Assembly (NCBI RefSeq): GCF_000802245.2
Contig: NZ_CP021080.1
Span: forward strand, 2,480,001-2,544,000
Length of the DNA: 64,000 bases
From: Streptomyces pluripotens
GTDB taxonomy: Bacteria; Actinomycetota; Actinomycetes; Streptomycetales; Streptomycetaceae
Direction of reading: 5' to 3'
Shown here: in pieces, positions 36,172-45,023 of the stretch
How positions within the stretch are numbered: the first letter of the stretch is position 1
Layout of the letters: each line of letters opens with the position of its first letter
Notes under the pieces: model-generated
The model's database searches: none
Seen by the model: only the letters and a program-made list of their open reading frames with translations
Told to the model about the DNA's origin: nothing
Position numbers and translations under genes: made by a program

Positions 36172-37473
36172 ATGAGCGCCGAGAGCACCGTCGGCCCGGC
36201 CCGGGAACACTGGAACCGGCTGTTCCAGGGCCTGCAGAAGATGGGCCGCAGTCTGCAACTGCCGATCGCGGTCCTTCCGGCCGCGGGCATCCTGAACCGA
36301 CTGGGACAGCCCGACGTGTTCGGCGACCAGGGCCTGGGCTGGACGGACGTCTCGAAGGTGATGGCGGGCGCGGGCGGCGCCCTGCTGGACGGGTCGCTCG
36401 GCCTGCCCCTGCTGTTCTGCGTGGGCGTCGCGATCGGCATGGCGAAGAAGGCGGACGGCTCGACCGCGCTGGCGGCAGTGGCGGGCTTCCTCGTCTACTA
36501 CAACGTGCTGCGCCAGTTCCCCGCCGACTGCCCGGGCGGCTCGAAAGCGATCCCGCAGGTCGGCTGCCAGGTCTACGTCGGCACGGGCACCGGCTCCGTG
36601 ACACCCTTCACCTTCCAGAACCCCGGCGTCTTCGGCGGCATCGTGATGGGCTTGTTGGCAGCCTTCTTCTGGGCCCGCTTCCACCGCACCAGGCTGGTGG
36701 ACTGGCTGGGCTTCTTCAACGGCCGCCGGCTGGTGCCGATCATCATGGCGTTCGTCGCCATCGCCTTCGCCGCGCTATGCCTGTGGGTCTGGCCGCCGGT
36801 CGGCAACGGGCTGGAGAACTTCAGCACGTGGCTGCGGGACGCGGGTTCGTGGGGCGCAGGGGTGTTCGGTGTCGCGAACCGGGCCCTGCTGGTGGTGGGG
36901 CTGCACCAATTCCTGAACGTGCCGATCTGGTTCCAGTTCGGCAGCTACACCACGCCCGACGGCACAGTGGTGCACGGCGACATCAACATGTTCCTGGCGG
37001 GCGATCCGAACGCGGGTCAGTTCACCTCCGGCTTCTTCCCGATCATGATGTTCGCCCTGCCGGCCGCCGCCCTGGCGATCACCCACTGCGCCCGTCCGGA
37101 GCGTCGCAGGGAGATCGGCGGCCTGATGCTGTCCGTGGCGCTGACGTCGTTCGTCACCGGCATCACCGAGCCGATCGAGTACTCGTTCCTGTTCATCGCC
37201 CCCCTGCTGTACGTGGTCCACGCGGTCCTGACCGGAGTGTCAATGGCGGTGACCTGGGCGCTCGGGGTACACGACGGCTTCAGTTTCTCGGCCGGGCTCA
37301 TCGACTACGTCATCAACTGGAACCTGGCCACCAAACCGTGGGCGATCATCCCGATCGGCCTGTGCTTCGGCCTCGTGTACTACGCCGTCTTCCGGTTCGC
37401 GATCACCAAGTTCAACCTGAGGACACCGGGGCGGGAGCCGCAGGACGAGGTCGAGGACGTCACCAAAGCCTGA
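36172..37473 (+). CDS. nagE1: GlcNAc PTS permease EIIC
   Basis: This 433-residue permease has about ten membrane segments and the EIIC signatures IPIMMFALPAAALAI-like (FFPIMMFALP) and GITEPIEYSFLFI. It lacks EIIA and EIIB domains, which are separate in Streptomyces. GGAGG lies 7 bases before ATG 36172. A longer hydrophilic loop (about 120-150, with two Cys) distinguishes it from its neighbour nagE2. It imports and phosphorylates GlcNAc-type sugars with nagF. Confidence 0.9.
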   Translation: MSAESTVGPAREHWNRLFQGLQKMGRSLQLPIAVLPAAGILNRLGQPDVFGDQGLGWTDVSKVMAGAGGALLDGSLGLPLLFCVGVAIGMAKKADGSTALAAVAGFLVYYNVLRQFPADCPGGSKAIPQVGCQVYVGTGTGSVTPFTFQNPGVFGGIVMGLLAAFFWARFHRTRLVDWLGFFNGRRLVPIIMAFVAIAFAALCLWVWPPVGNGLENFSTWLRDAGSWGAGVFGVANRALLVVGLHQFLNVPIWFQFGSYTTPDGTVVHGDINMFLAGDPNAGQFTSGFFPIMMFALPAAALAITHCARPERRREIGGLMLSVALTSFVTGITEPIEYSFLFIAPLLYVVHAVLTGVSMAVTWALGVHDGFSFSAGLIDYVINWNLATKPWAIIPIGLCFGLVYYAVFRFAITKFNLRTPGREPQDEVEDVTKA

Positions 37474-37581
37474 CGTCACGAAGGCGTCCGACGCGCCGTG
37501 ACCAGGTCGCTGGGCAGGTACGGCGCGTAGTGCCGCGGTAGCGGATTTCACGGTTCCTTATACGCCCTTCATCGTGCTACA

Positions 37582-37614
37582 ACAGGTCTACACCACTGAG
37601 TGGTGTAGACCAGA
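37582..37614. promoter_or_regulatory. Two back-to-back dre-like sites upstream of nagE2
   Basis: ACAGGTCTACACCACT (37582-37597) and AGTGGTGTAGACCAGA (37599-37614) are two DasR-type half-palindromic sites in opposite orientation, one base apart. Together they form a perfect 13-bp inverted repeat (37585-37611). The pair lies 58 bases before the nagE2 GTG and would allow cooperative binding of DasR. Confidence 0.8.
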
Positions 37615-37671
37615 GACGCCGCCGTCCCCTTCCTTGGTTCCCGGGCGGCGCCCTGCCCACTGGAGGAACTT

Positions 37672-38937
<1,266 letters not shown>

Positions 38938-38964
38938 GGGTTCCCGGAAGCCGAACACATATCT

Positions 38965-38995
38965 AATTCCCCGGCCGGAAGCCGACCGGGGAATT
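38965..38995 (+). terminator. nagE2 terminator
   Basis: AATTCCCCGG (38965-38974) and CCGGGGAATT (38986-38995) form 10-bp arms with an 11-base loop, 27 bases after the nagE2 stop. It separates nagE2 from the glycocin-like cassette. Confidence 0.85.
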
Positions 38996-39064
38996 CGGCA
39001 TGCCCCTGCACGGCATGCCAGAGAACCCCTCCTGCCCTGCGGGACCGCTGGCCCGGAAGATGCA

Positions 39065-39078
39065 GTGATCATGATCAC
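39065..39078. promoter_or_regulatory. 14-bp palindrome upstream of the glycocin-like cassette
   Basis: GTGATCATGATCAC is a perfect palindrome about 90 bases before the precursor start. A related half-site GATCAC recurs at 39092-39097 within the proposed promoter. It may be a regulator site. Confidence 0.5.
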
Positions 39079-39089
39079 GAACCTGTTTG

Positions 39090-39119
39090 TTGATCACCCC
39101 GGAAAGCCCTGCCTATGGT
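39090..39119 (+). promoter_or_regulatory. Candidate promoter of the glycocin-like operon
   Basis: A -35-like TTGATC (39090-39095) and a -10-like TATGGT (39114-39119) are separated by 18 bases, 48 bases upstream of the precursor ATG. The -35 element overlaps the GATCAC half-site. This is an inferred sigma-70 type promoter. Confidence 0.5.
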
Positions 39120-39131
39120 CTTCACCAGGCC

Positions 39132-39147
39132 GGTCACGGCCGTGACC
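39132..39147. promoter_or_regulatory. 16-bp palindrome in the precursor leader
   Basis: GGTCACGGCCGTGACC is a perfect palindrome lying between the candidate -10 and the ribosome site. It could be an operator that blocks transcription of the cassette, or an mRNA hairpin. Confidence 0.55.
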
Positions 39148-39166
39148 TACCACCAGAGGGGAAAAC

Positions 39167-39361
39167 ATGAGCCTGCAAGATCTGCGTGATCTGAAGTTCA
39201 CCGCGCTCACCGACGAAGAGGCAGCCGCCGCATCCGGCGAAGGCAAGAAGCCGAGCCGCGCCCAGTGCGAGTGGATCTTCGCTCAGATCGGCAATCCGTT
39301 CTCCTGCAGCTACGGGGACTACTACCAGCTCTGGAAGTCGCTGGGCTGCGACAAGCTGTAG
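39167..39361 (+). CDS. Putative glycocin-type precursor peptide, three-cysteine core
   Basis: This 64-residue peptide starts at ATG 39167 behind AGAGGGGA. Residues 1-24 form a leader with Leu14, Glu17 and Glu18 and a double-glycine-type end AAAASG; Glu17 sits at -8 if cleavage is after Gly24, and Gly26 is another possible site. The core has Cys34, Cys47 and Cys61 with [12 protein letters not shown], a short loop NPFSCSYG and [11 protein letters not shown]. Helix-loop-helix with a cysteine in the loop matches sublancin (KAQC start). Cys34-Cys61 would be the outer disulfide and Cys47 the sugar-bearing residue. The inner cysteines of sublancin are missing. The function is inferred from the next two genes. 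Confidence 0.8.
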   Translation: MSLQDLRDLKFTALTDEEAAAASGEGKKPSRAQCEWIFAQIGNPFSCSYGDYYQLWKSLGCDKL

Positions 39362-39420
39362 TGCGGATCGGCGCCCGCCTCGTTCTGGGGCGGGCGCACC
39401 CATTCCCCCGGAGTTCTTCA

Positions 39421-41553
39421 GTGAAGTGGCAGAGATACCACACCCATCAGTCGGGGGACACCGACTGCGGACCAGCGTGCGTGCGTGCCGTCCTGATGCG
39501 GCACGGGGCCGTGGTCGACGAGGTGATCCTGCGCGAGTCCACAGGTCTTGGCGAACGCGGCTCCAATCTGCTCAGGCTCCAGCACGTCCTGCGGGGTTAC
39601 GGAGTCGACAGCGAGCTCCTGCGGCTGGACACCGATCAGTTGCGGCAGGCCGTAGGGCTCGCGGGGCCGGCGATCATCCTGCTGGCCGAGGACGGTCACC
39701 GCCACTTCGTGGTCGTCCACGAGGCCACCGAAAGCGGCCACTTCATCATCGGCGACCCGCTGCTGCACCGTCCGATGCGCCTGGAACCCGACGTACTCAC
39801 CGAGGTGTTCCACGGGGAGGCGCTGGTCACCGACCGGCCGCACACGCGGCTGCGGCGGGGTGTCCGGCTGCGTTCCCTGCCAGGGCACGGCCTGGTGTGG
39901 CAGACCGTCCGCGCCCACTGGGGGCGACTCTCGCTCATCTTGCTGGCAACCGCCATCGTGGCCCTGGTGGCACTGCTCAACAGCCTCTTCGTCCAACTGG
40001 CCGTGGACCGTGTCCTGCGGGACGGCTCCTCGCGGGCGCTGGCGGTGATGTCCGCGGAATTCCTCGGGATCGCCGTGGCGGCATCGGGCGTCCAGTATCT
40101 ACGGGGACGCGCCATCGTAGCGCTCAGCCAGTCGCTCCAACGGCAGCTTTCGGAACGCTATCTACACAAACTCCTACGCCTACCTATCGATTACTTCAAG
40201 AGCCGCAGAGCCGGTGATCTGGTCAGCCGGATCGACGATGTGCAGGAAATCCAGGGACTGGTGACGGCAGCCACTGTCCGGGCGGCCATCGATATATGCG
40301 TGGTCCTATCGGTCGGCGGTTACCTGCTGATGACCGGACCGATTCTCTTCCTCCTCCTGATTCCGCCCGCTGCCGTCAACGTGGTCAGTTCGATTCTGCT
40401 GTACCCACACATCAGGAACGCTGCAGAAGAGGCGCTCCAGCGGGACGCCACGCTGAAATCGGAAACGCTCAACTTCCTGCGCGGGCACACCGAGCTGATC
40501 GGATACGGAAAGCGGAACTATGCCTTCGCGCGTATGAGCCGCGCCCTACGGCGCAGAATCGAGTCGGAAACCAGACTGGGCCGGCTGGAGAACCTCAATT
40601 CCGTGATCAAAACGGCCAGCCAGACGGTCTTCACGGTGGTGGCGGCCTGGGCCGGACTGAACCGGATGCTCTCCGGCTCGCTCACCGTCGGCGAGGTCTT
40701 CGGCTTCCTGACCATGGCCGGTTACTTCCTGGGCTCCATGGAGTCCGTGGCGGCCTTTCAGATCACGGTCCAGCGCACCTCAGCAGCTCTCGGCCGCTAC
40801 CGAGACGTGGTGTTGCAGCGGGAGGACGCACGGCTGGCGCTGCCGGCCGAACAGACCGACTCCCCGCTGGAACCGGCCGACATCGCGGTGCGGTCCCTGC
40901 GCTTCCGCCATCCCGGAGCCCGGCACGACACTCTCACCGGAATCGACCTCGATGTCCCGTATGGCCAGAGCATGCTCCTGCGGGGCGGGAACGGCTCGGG
41001 CAAGAGCACGCTCCTCGCGCTGCTCGCAGGGATGCATCCCGGCTACACGGGCAGCGTCACCCTCGGCGGGGCCGAGATCAGTCGGATCGGCACCGACGCG
41101 TTGCCGCGCCATGTTCTGTACGTCCCCGAGAACCCCATCCTGCTGCCCGCCTCCGTACGCGAGAACCTCACCCTCGGTGCCCCGCACAGCACGCAGGACA
41201 TCCTGAGGGCCTGCAGCATCGCCTGCTTCCAGGACGTCCTCGACACCCTCCCCGAAGGCCTCGACGAGCCGGTGCGGGAAACCGGCGCGGGGCTCTCGCG
41301 CGGTCAGATCCAACGCCTTTCGATCGCCCGCGCGGTGCTGCACGCCCCACGGGTGTACCTGTTCGACGAGACGTTCAGCGGTATCGACCGGGAGACCTTC
41401 GCGCGGATCTGGGAGGGGTTGCGCTCAGTCAAGGGCACCAAGATCGTCGTATCCCACGGGCACGTCCAGGATGCCGTGTTCGACCTGGAACTCTCCCTCG
41501 ACCCCTCAACCGGCCTCTGTACGCAACGCCCGGAAAGCCCTCAGCTGCGATGA
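39421..41553 (+). CDS. Peptidase-containing (C39) ABC transporter, SunT-like
   Basis: This 710-residue protein starts at GTG 39421 (GGAG 8 bases before). The C39 protease has oxyanion Gln10, catalytic Cys16 ([10 protein letters not shown]), His95 (GHRHFVVV) and Asp112 (IIGDPLL), so it should cleave double-glycine leaders. Six membrane segments span about 165-450. The nucleotide domain has Walker [10 protein letters not shown] (about 522-530), signature LSRGQIQR (about 625-632) and Walker B VYLFDE (about 645-650). It should remove the leader and export the peptide. Rare codons (three CTA within residues 248-257) and lower GC around 40150-40210 suggest acquired DNA. Confidence 0.9.
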   Translation: MKWQRYHTHQSGDTDCGPACVRAVLMRHGAVVDEVILRESTGLGERGSNLLRLQHVLRGYGVDSELLRLDTDQLRQAVGLAGPAIILLAEDGHRHFVVVHEATESGHFIIGDPLLHRPMRLEPDVLTEVFHGEALVTDRPHTRLRRGVRLRSLPGHGLVWQTVRAHWGRLSLILLATAIVALVALLNSLFVQLAVDRVLRDGSSRALAVMSAEFLGIAVAASGVQYLRGRAIVALSQSLQRQLSERYLHKLLRLPIDYFKSRRAGDLVSRIDDVQEIQGLVTAATVRAAIDICVVLSVGGYLLMTGPILFLLLIPPAAVNVVSSILLYPHIRNAAEEALQRDATLKSETLNFLRGHTELIGYGKRNYAFARMSRALRRRIESETRLGRLENLNSVIKTASQTVFTVVAAWAGLNRMLSGSLTVGEVFGFLTMAGYFLGSMESVAAFQITVQRTSAALGRYRDVVLQREDARLALPAEQTDSPLEPADIAVRSLRFRHPGARHDTLTGIDLDVPYGQSMLLRGGNGSGKSTLLALLAGMHPGYTGSVTLGGAEISRIGTDALPRHVLYVPENPILLPASVRENLTLGAPHSTQDILRACSIACFQDVLDTLPEGLDEPVRETGAGLSRGQIQRLSIARAVLHAPRVYLFDETFSGIDRETFARIWEGLRSVKGTKIVVSHGHVQDAVFDLELSLDPSTGLCTQRPESPQLR

Positions 41554-42848
41554 AGCTCTCGGAACTGCTCGATCTCCTCCATGTGCCCGGGGCCGTCCCC
41601 GCCTCCGCCCTGGCGTCAGACCTGGCGCTGATCACCTCCATGTCGCCGGACCTGGCGAACACACGTCTTGCGTCGTCGGACCCGGCGGACCTGGCAGCGG
41701 GGTACACCGCGCACCGGCCACGCCCGGTGACCGCGGTCGTGCTCACCGCCGACGAGGAAGAACGCATCGCCGCGTGCCTGACCGCCCTGACCGACGACGT
41801 CGACCACTGCCTACTGATCGACTCCGGCTCCTCGGACGGAACCGTCGAGGAGGCGCTCCGCGCCCGCCCCGGCACACGGATCGTCTCCGCGCCATGGGCC
41901 GATGACTTCTCCCGCCAGCGCAACACCGCCTTCGGTGCGGGCGAGGGCTGGTTGTGCCACGTGGACGCCGACGAGGTCCTGGTGCCGACGCACGCGCGCA
42001 GGCTGCGGCGTGCCCTGTCGCTGCTCGACTACCTGCTGGCGGAACGCGACTTCGTCGTCTCCCCCGTCATCGCCGACGCCGGCGGACCGGTGTACACCAA
42101 CACCCAGCGGATACTACGGGCGGACAGCCCGTTCCGCTTCCGGGGCCGGGTGCACGAGCACCCTTACGCCCCGGACGGCCTCGCCCCGCCGCGCGTACAG
42201 GTGGACGTCCGTTTCGACCACTTCGGTTACCTGCCGGAAACGATCGAGAAGCGGGGAAAGCGGGAGCTGTACGTCAGGCTGGACCGACTGAGCCGGGCCG
42301 AGGAGCCGGACAACCCGAAGTGGGTGTACTACGAGGTCCGCGACGGGCTCACCCCTGCTGCCCCCGAGGAGGAGTTGCAGTCGGCCTTCACCTTGCTGTC
42401 GGCCGCCGCCGACCACGTGGTACCGGATGCGCCCGGCTACCGCACCGAGCGCATCGTGGACTCCTGGAGCCTGCTGTGCGAGCTGGCCGTCCGGCTCGGT
42501 GAGGCCGACACACTACGGACGTACACGGGCTTGCTGGCGCAGGCGGGACGAACCGTGGAGGCCACCTACTACCGCACGCTCGTGGAGTCCAGCCGGCTAC
42601 TGGGGCGGCTGTCCGTCCTGGTCGACGGCATCACCTCGGTGGAGCCGGCCGAGCAACCGTCGAACCGCCATCTCATGGCCCGCCTGTTCGAGTTGCAGTC
42701 GACGCTCGCACTCGCCGGTGGCCGGTACGAGACGGTGCTGCCCGCCTACCGGAAGGCGGTCGCACGCGGCGCCGGCCGGAGCATCCCCGCGGACTTCGAG
42801 GCCCTCGCCCGGCTGCTGGCTGAGGCACGGGACGAAAACATCGCCTGA
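41550..42848 (+). CDS. Family 2 glycosyltransferase, SunS-like
   Basis: This 432-residue enzyme overlaps the transporter stop by four bases (ATGA). The GT-A fold shows [36 protein letters not shown] and the DxD motif Asp139-Ala-Asp141 ([10 protein letters not shown]), followed by [11 protein letters not shown]-terminal helical region (about 260-432) resembles the TPR-like dimer domain of SunS. SunS transfers a sugar to a cysteine thiol of sublancin, so the likely role here is S- or O-glycosylation of the core peptide. Which sugar and residue are used is not visible in the sequence. Confidence 0.85.
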   Translation: MKLSELLDLLHVPGAVPASALASDLALITSMSPDLANTRLASSDPADLAAGYTAHRPRPVTAVVLTADEEERIAACLTALTDDVDHCLLIDSGSSDGTVEEALRARPGTRIVSAPWADDFSRQRNTAFGAGEGWLCHVDADEVLVPTHARRLRRALSLLDYLLAERDFVVSPVIADAGGPVYTNTQRILRADSPFRFRGRVHEHPYAPDGLAPPRVQVDVRFDHFGYLPETIEKRGKRELYVRLDRLSRAEEPDNPKWVYYEVRDGLTPAAPEEELQSAFTLLSAAADHVVPDAPGYRTERIVDSWSLLCELAVRLGEADTLRTYTGLLAQAGRTVEATYYRTLVESSRLLGRLSVLVDGITSVEPAEQPSNRHLMARLFELQSTLALAGGRYETVLPAYRKAVARGAGRSIPADFEALARLLAEARDENIA

Positions 42849-42858
42849 CCCCGCCCGC

Positions 42859-42893
42859 GGCCCGGGGCCCTGGAACCGCCGCCGCCCCGGGCC
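42859..42893. terminator. Bidirectional terminator ending the glycocin-like cassette
   Basis: GGCCCGGGGC (42859-42868) and GCCCCGGGCC (42884-42893) form 10-bp arms. It lies between the convergent glycosyltransferase and MBL genes and marks the right edge of the cassette. Confidence 0.75.
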
Positions 42894-42898
42894 ACTCG

Positions 42899-43651
42899 CT
42901 AGATCTCGTACGTCTTCCCCGGCGCGGCCAATTCCACCGGACCGTCGAACACCTCACGGGCGTCCGCGAGGTTGACCTGCGGGTCGGTCCACGGCGGAAT
43001 ATGGGTGAGGACGAGACGGCGGGCGCCCGCACGGGCCGCCGTCTCTCCCGCCTCGCGCCCGTTGAGGTGCAGGTCGGGAATGTCCTCCTTGCCGTACGTG
43101 AACGCGGCCTCGCACAGGAACAGGTCGGTGTCCCGGGCCAGCTCGTCCAGCGTCGGAGTGACGCCGGTGTCGCCGGAGTAGGTGAGGGACTTCCCGCGGT
43201 GCTCGATGCGGATGCCGTATGCCTCCACGGGGTGGCGCACCCGGTCGGTGTGCACCGTGAACGGTCCGATCTCGAAGGTGGACGGCTTGACCGTGTGGAA
43301 GTCGAACACCTCGCTCATGGAGGAGGCGGAGGGGGTGTCGGCGTAGGCCGTGGTCAGGCGGTGTTCGGTGCCCTCGGGGCCGTAGACCGGGATCGGCCCG
43401 CAGCGACCGCCGTCATAGCGGTAGTAGCGGGCGACGAAGTACGCGCACATGTCGATGCAGTGATCGACGTGCAGATGGCTGAGGAAAATCGCGTCGAGGT
43501 CGTAGAGACCGCAGTGGCGCTGCAACTCACCGAGGGCGCCGTTGCCCATGTCAAGAAGCAGCCGGAAGCCGTCGGCCTCGACGAGGTAGCCCGAACAGGC
43601 CGATTCCGCGGACGGGAACGACCCCGAGCAGCCGACGACGGTGAGCTTCAT
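42899..43651 (-). CDS. MBL-fold metallohydrolase, Rv1339-like
   Basis: This 250-residue hydrolase has the zinc motif LSHLHVDH (His59, His61, Asp63, His64), SGDTGVTP and LTHIPPW. The start VVGCSGSFPSAESACSGYLVE and its place near rph and the cysO locus correspond to Rv1339 of M. tuberculosis, reported as an atypical cAMP phosphodiesterase. The activity here is inferred by similarity. ATG 43651 starts the frame. It is convergent with the glycocin-like operon. Confidence 0.88.
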   Translation of the reverse strand: MKLTVVGCSGSFPSAESACSGYLVEADGFRLLLDMGNGALGELQRHCGLYDLDAIFLSHLHVDHCIDMCAYFVARYYRYDGGRCGPIPVYGPEGTEHRLTTAYADTPSASSMSEVFDFHTVKPSTFEIGPFTVHTDRVRHPVEAYGIRIEHRGKSLTYSGDTGVTPTLDELARDTDLFLCEAAFTYGKEDIPDLHLNGREAGETAARAGARRLVLTHIPPWTDPQVNLADAREVFDGPVELAAPGKTYEI

Positions 43652-43888
43652 GAAGCAGAAACCTCCGTTGGCGGAAATCCGGTGGGCGGGAAGAGGAGCC
43701 TGACAGGATCAGGGCTGGCGGGGGTCGTGCGGTTCGTCGAGCGTAAGGCGCGAAAGCGCGGGTCGCTCCTCCGCCAGGGGCCGTTGTGGGCGAACTCACC
43801 TGAGCTGTCACCGGTTCGGCTGGACTGCAGGCGTATGAGGTTCACGAGAGGGCGCGCGATGCACACCGTGCGCCGGTAACGTCGTCGT

Positions 43889-44350
43889 ATGGACACGTCC
43901 TGGTGGCTGGCGCTCGCCGCAGTGGTACTGCTGGCGCTGGTGGCCACGCTCGTCGACGGCTGGGGAGGTGCCCGCAGGCCCGGCGGGCACCGGAAGCTCC
44001 GGCCGCCGGGCCGTGCGGGTACGCGAGCCTCGCACACCGTGCGGCCGGTACCCGGGGACATCTGGTGGGCGAACGTGTCCTATGAGGACCACCCGGACGT
44101 CAAAGACCGGCCGTGTCTGGTACTGACCGTGCGCGGCGACCGGGCCACGGTCGCGAAGATCACCAGCAAGTACCACGACGAGCGCGCCGGGGTGATCCCG
44201 CTGCCGCCGGGTGCGGTCGGCGACGCCCAGGGCCGCCCGAGTTTCCTGCAGACGGACGAACTGCGCGAGGTCCCGGTGCACGACCTCCGACGCCGGGCGG
44301 GCGTAGTCGACCCGGTCCTGTGGGACCAGGTCCGGCACCTCGCCGGTTAG
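43889..44350 (+). CDS. PemK/MazF-like protein with N-terminal membrane anchor
   Basis: This 153-residue protein has a membrane segment (residues 4-22, WWLALAAVVLLALVATLVDG), a basic linker and a PemK/MazF-type fold (PVPGDIWWANVSYED, KDRPCLVLTV, FLQTDELREVPVHDL). MazF-family enzymes cleave RNA. No antitoxin gene is adjacent, and a membrane anchor is atypical for a toxin, so it may have another role. It ends overlapping by four bases with the convergent lipoprotein gene. Confidence 0.8.
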   Translation: MDTSWWLALAAVVLLALVATLVDGWGGARRPGGHRKLRPPGRAGTRASHTVRPVPGDIWWANVSYEDHPDVKDRPCLVLTVRGDRATVAKITSKYHDERAGVIPLPPGAVGDAQGRPSFLQTDELREVPVHDLRRRAGVVDPVLWDQVRHLAG

Positions 44351-44808
44351 CTCACCCGCACGGTGATCGTCCAGGTCTGGATGCCCTTGCAGGAGACCTG
44401 TCCCGGGGAGCTGGGCTGGGCGCACAGGGGCCGGGAGGACGTGAGCTTCACCGTGCCGGCGGCCACCGCCCGGTAGGCGGCCGTGGCATCGCCTGGCTGG
44501 AGGACGAAGCCCGCGTTGATGGCCTGGAGCGCGCTGCCACTCGCGGTGACCGGCTTCCAGGGGCGGGCCTTGGTCCCGTCCAAGACGATCCGGACCTCGT
44601 CGCCCTTGCTCAGGCAGACGGTACGGCCGCTGTCGGCCGCAGTGAGTTGCCCGTGGACGGAGCAGCCGCGGGAGGGTCCCGGGGAAGAGTGGGCCGACGT
44701 GGACGGCGACACCTCGCCGCCGCTGCCGGTGTCCCCGCCGCTCTGCGAGCCGCAGCCGGTGAGAAGCAGCGCTGCCCCCGCGAGGGCGGTGATCGTCGTA
44801 CGACGCAT
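44347..44808 (-). CDS. Putative lipoprotein, chagasin-like
   Basis: This 153-residue protein has a lipobox (LLLTGCGSQ), a Ser/Gly-rich linker and a globular domain with Cys in RGCSV, TVCLS, PLCAQ and VSCKG. The arrangement of TVCLSKGDEVRIVLD and RPW resembles inhibitor-I42/chagasin-type proteins, which block cysteine proteases, but this is uncertain. ATG 44808 is used. It lies upstream of, and on the same strand as, no other gene in the operon. Confidence 0.72.
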   Translation of the reverse strand: MRRTTITALAGAALLLTGCGSQSGGDTGSGGEVSPSTSAHSSPGPSRGCSVHGQLTAADSGRTVCLSKGDEVRIVLDGTKARPWKPVTASGSALQAINAGFVLQPGDATAAYRAVAAGTVKLTSSRPLCAQPSSPGQVSCKGIQTWTITVRVS

Positions 44809-44969
44809 GGGCTCTGCCTTTCTGCCGTCGTTCCGGCTTCACTCCGGCGTCCTTCCGGCGCGCGCAGCCGGTGTGCAGGGCACGCCGGCCGGCCGCCTGG
44901 TGCAGATGTGACGTACCACCGGCCCGAACGGATCCACACCCGAGGCATCCGCGTGTCCGCGCACGAGCG

Positions 44970-45008
44970 GGGTCCCGCACGCGGAGCGGTGCTCCGCGTG
45001 CGGGACCC
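44970..45008 (-). terminator. 18-bp-stem terminator after the sedolisin gene
   Basis: GGGTCCCGCACGCGGAGC (44970-44987) and GCTCCGCGTGCGGGACCC (44991-45008) are perfect 18-bp arms around GGT. It lies 16 bases beyond the minus-strand stop at 45024. Confidence 0.9.
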
Positions 45009-45023
45009 GGGATGCCATGCGGC

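Noticed and set aside
39134..39403. Minus-strand frame across the precursor gene
   Set aside because: The plus-strand precursor has a ribosome site, a leader motif and a matched downstream transporter; the minus frame has none.
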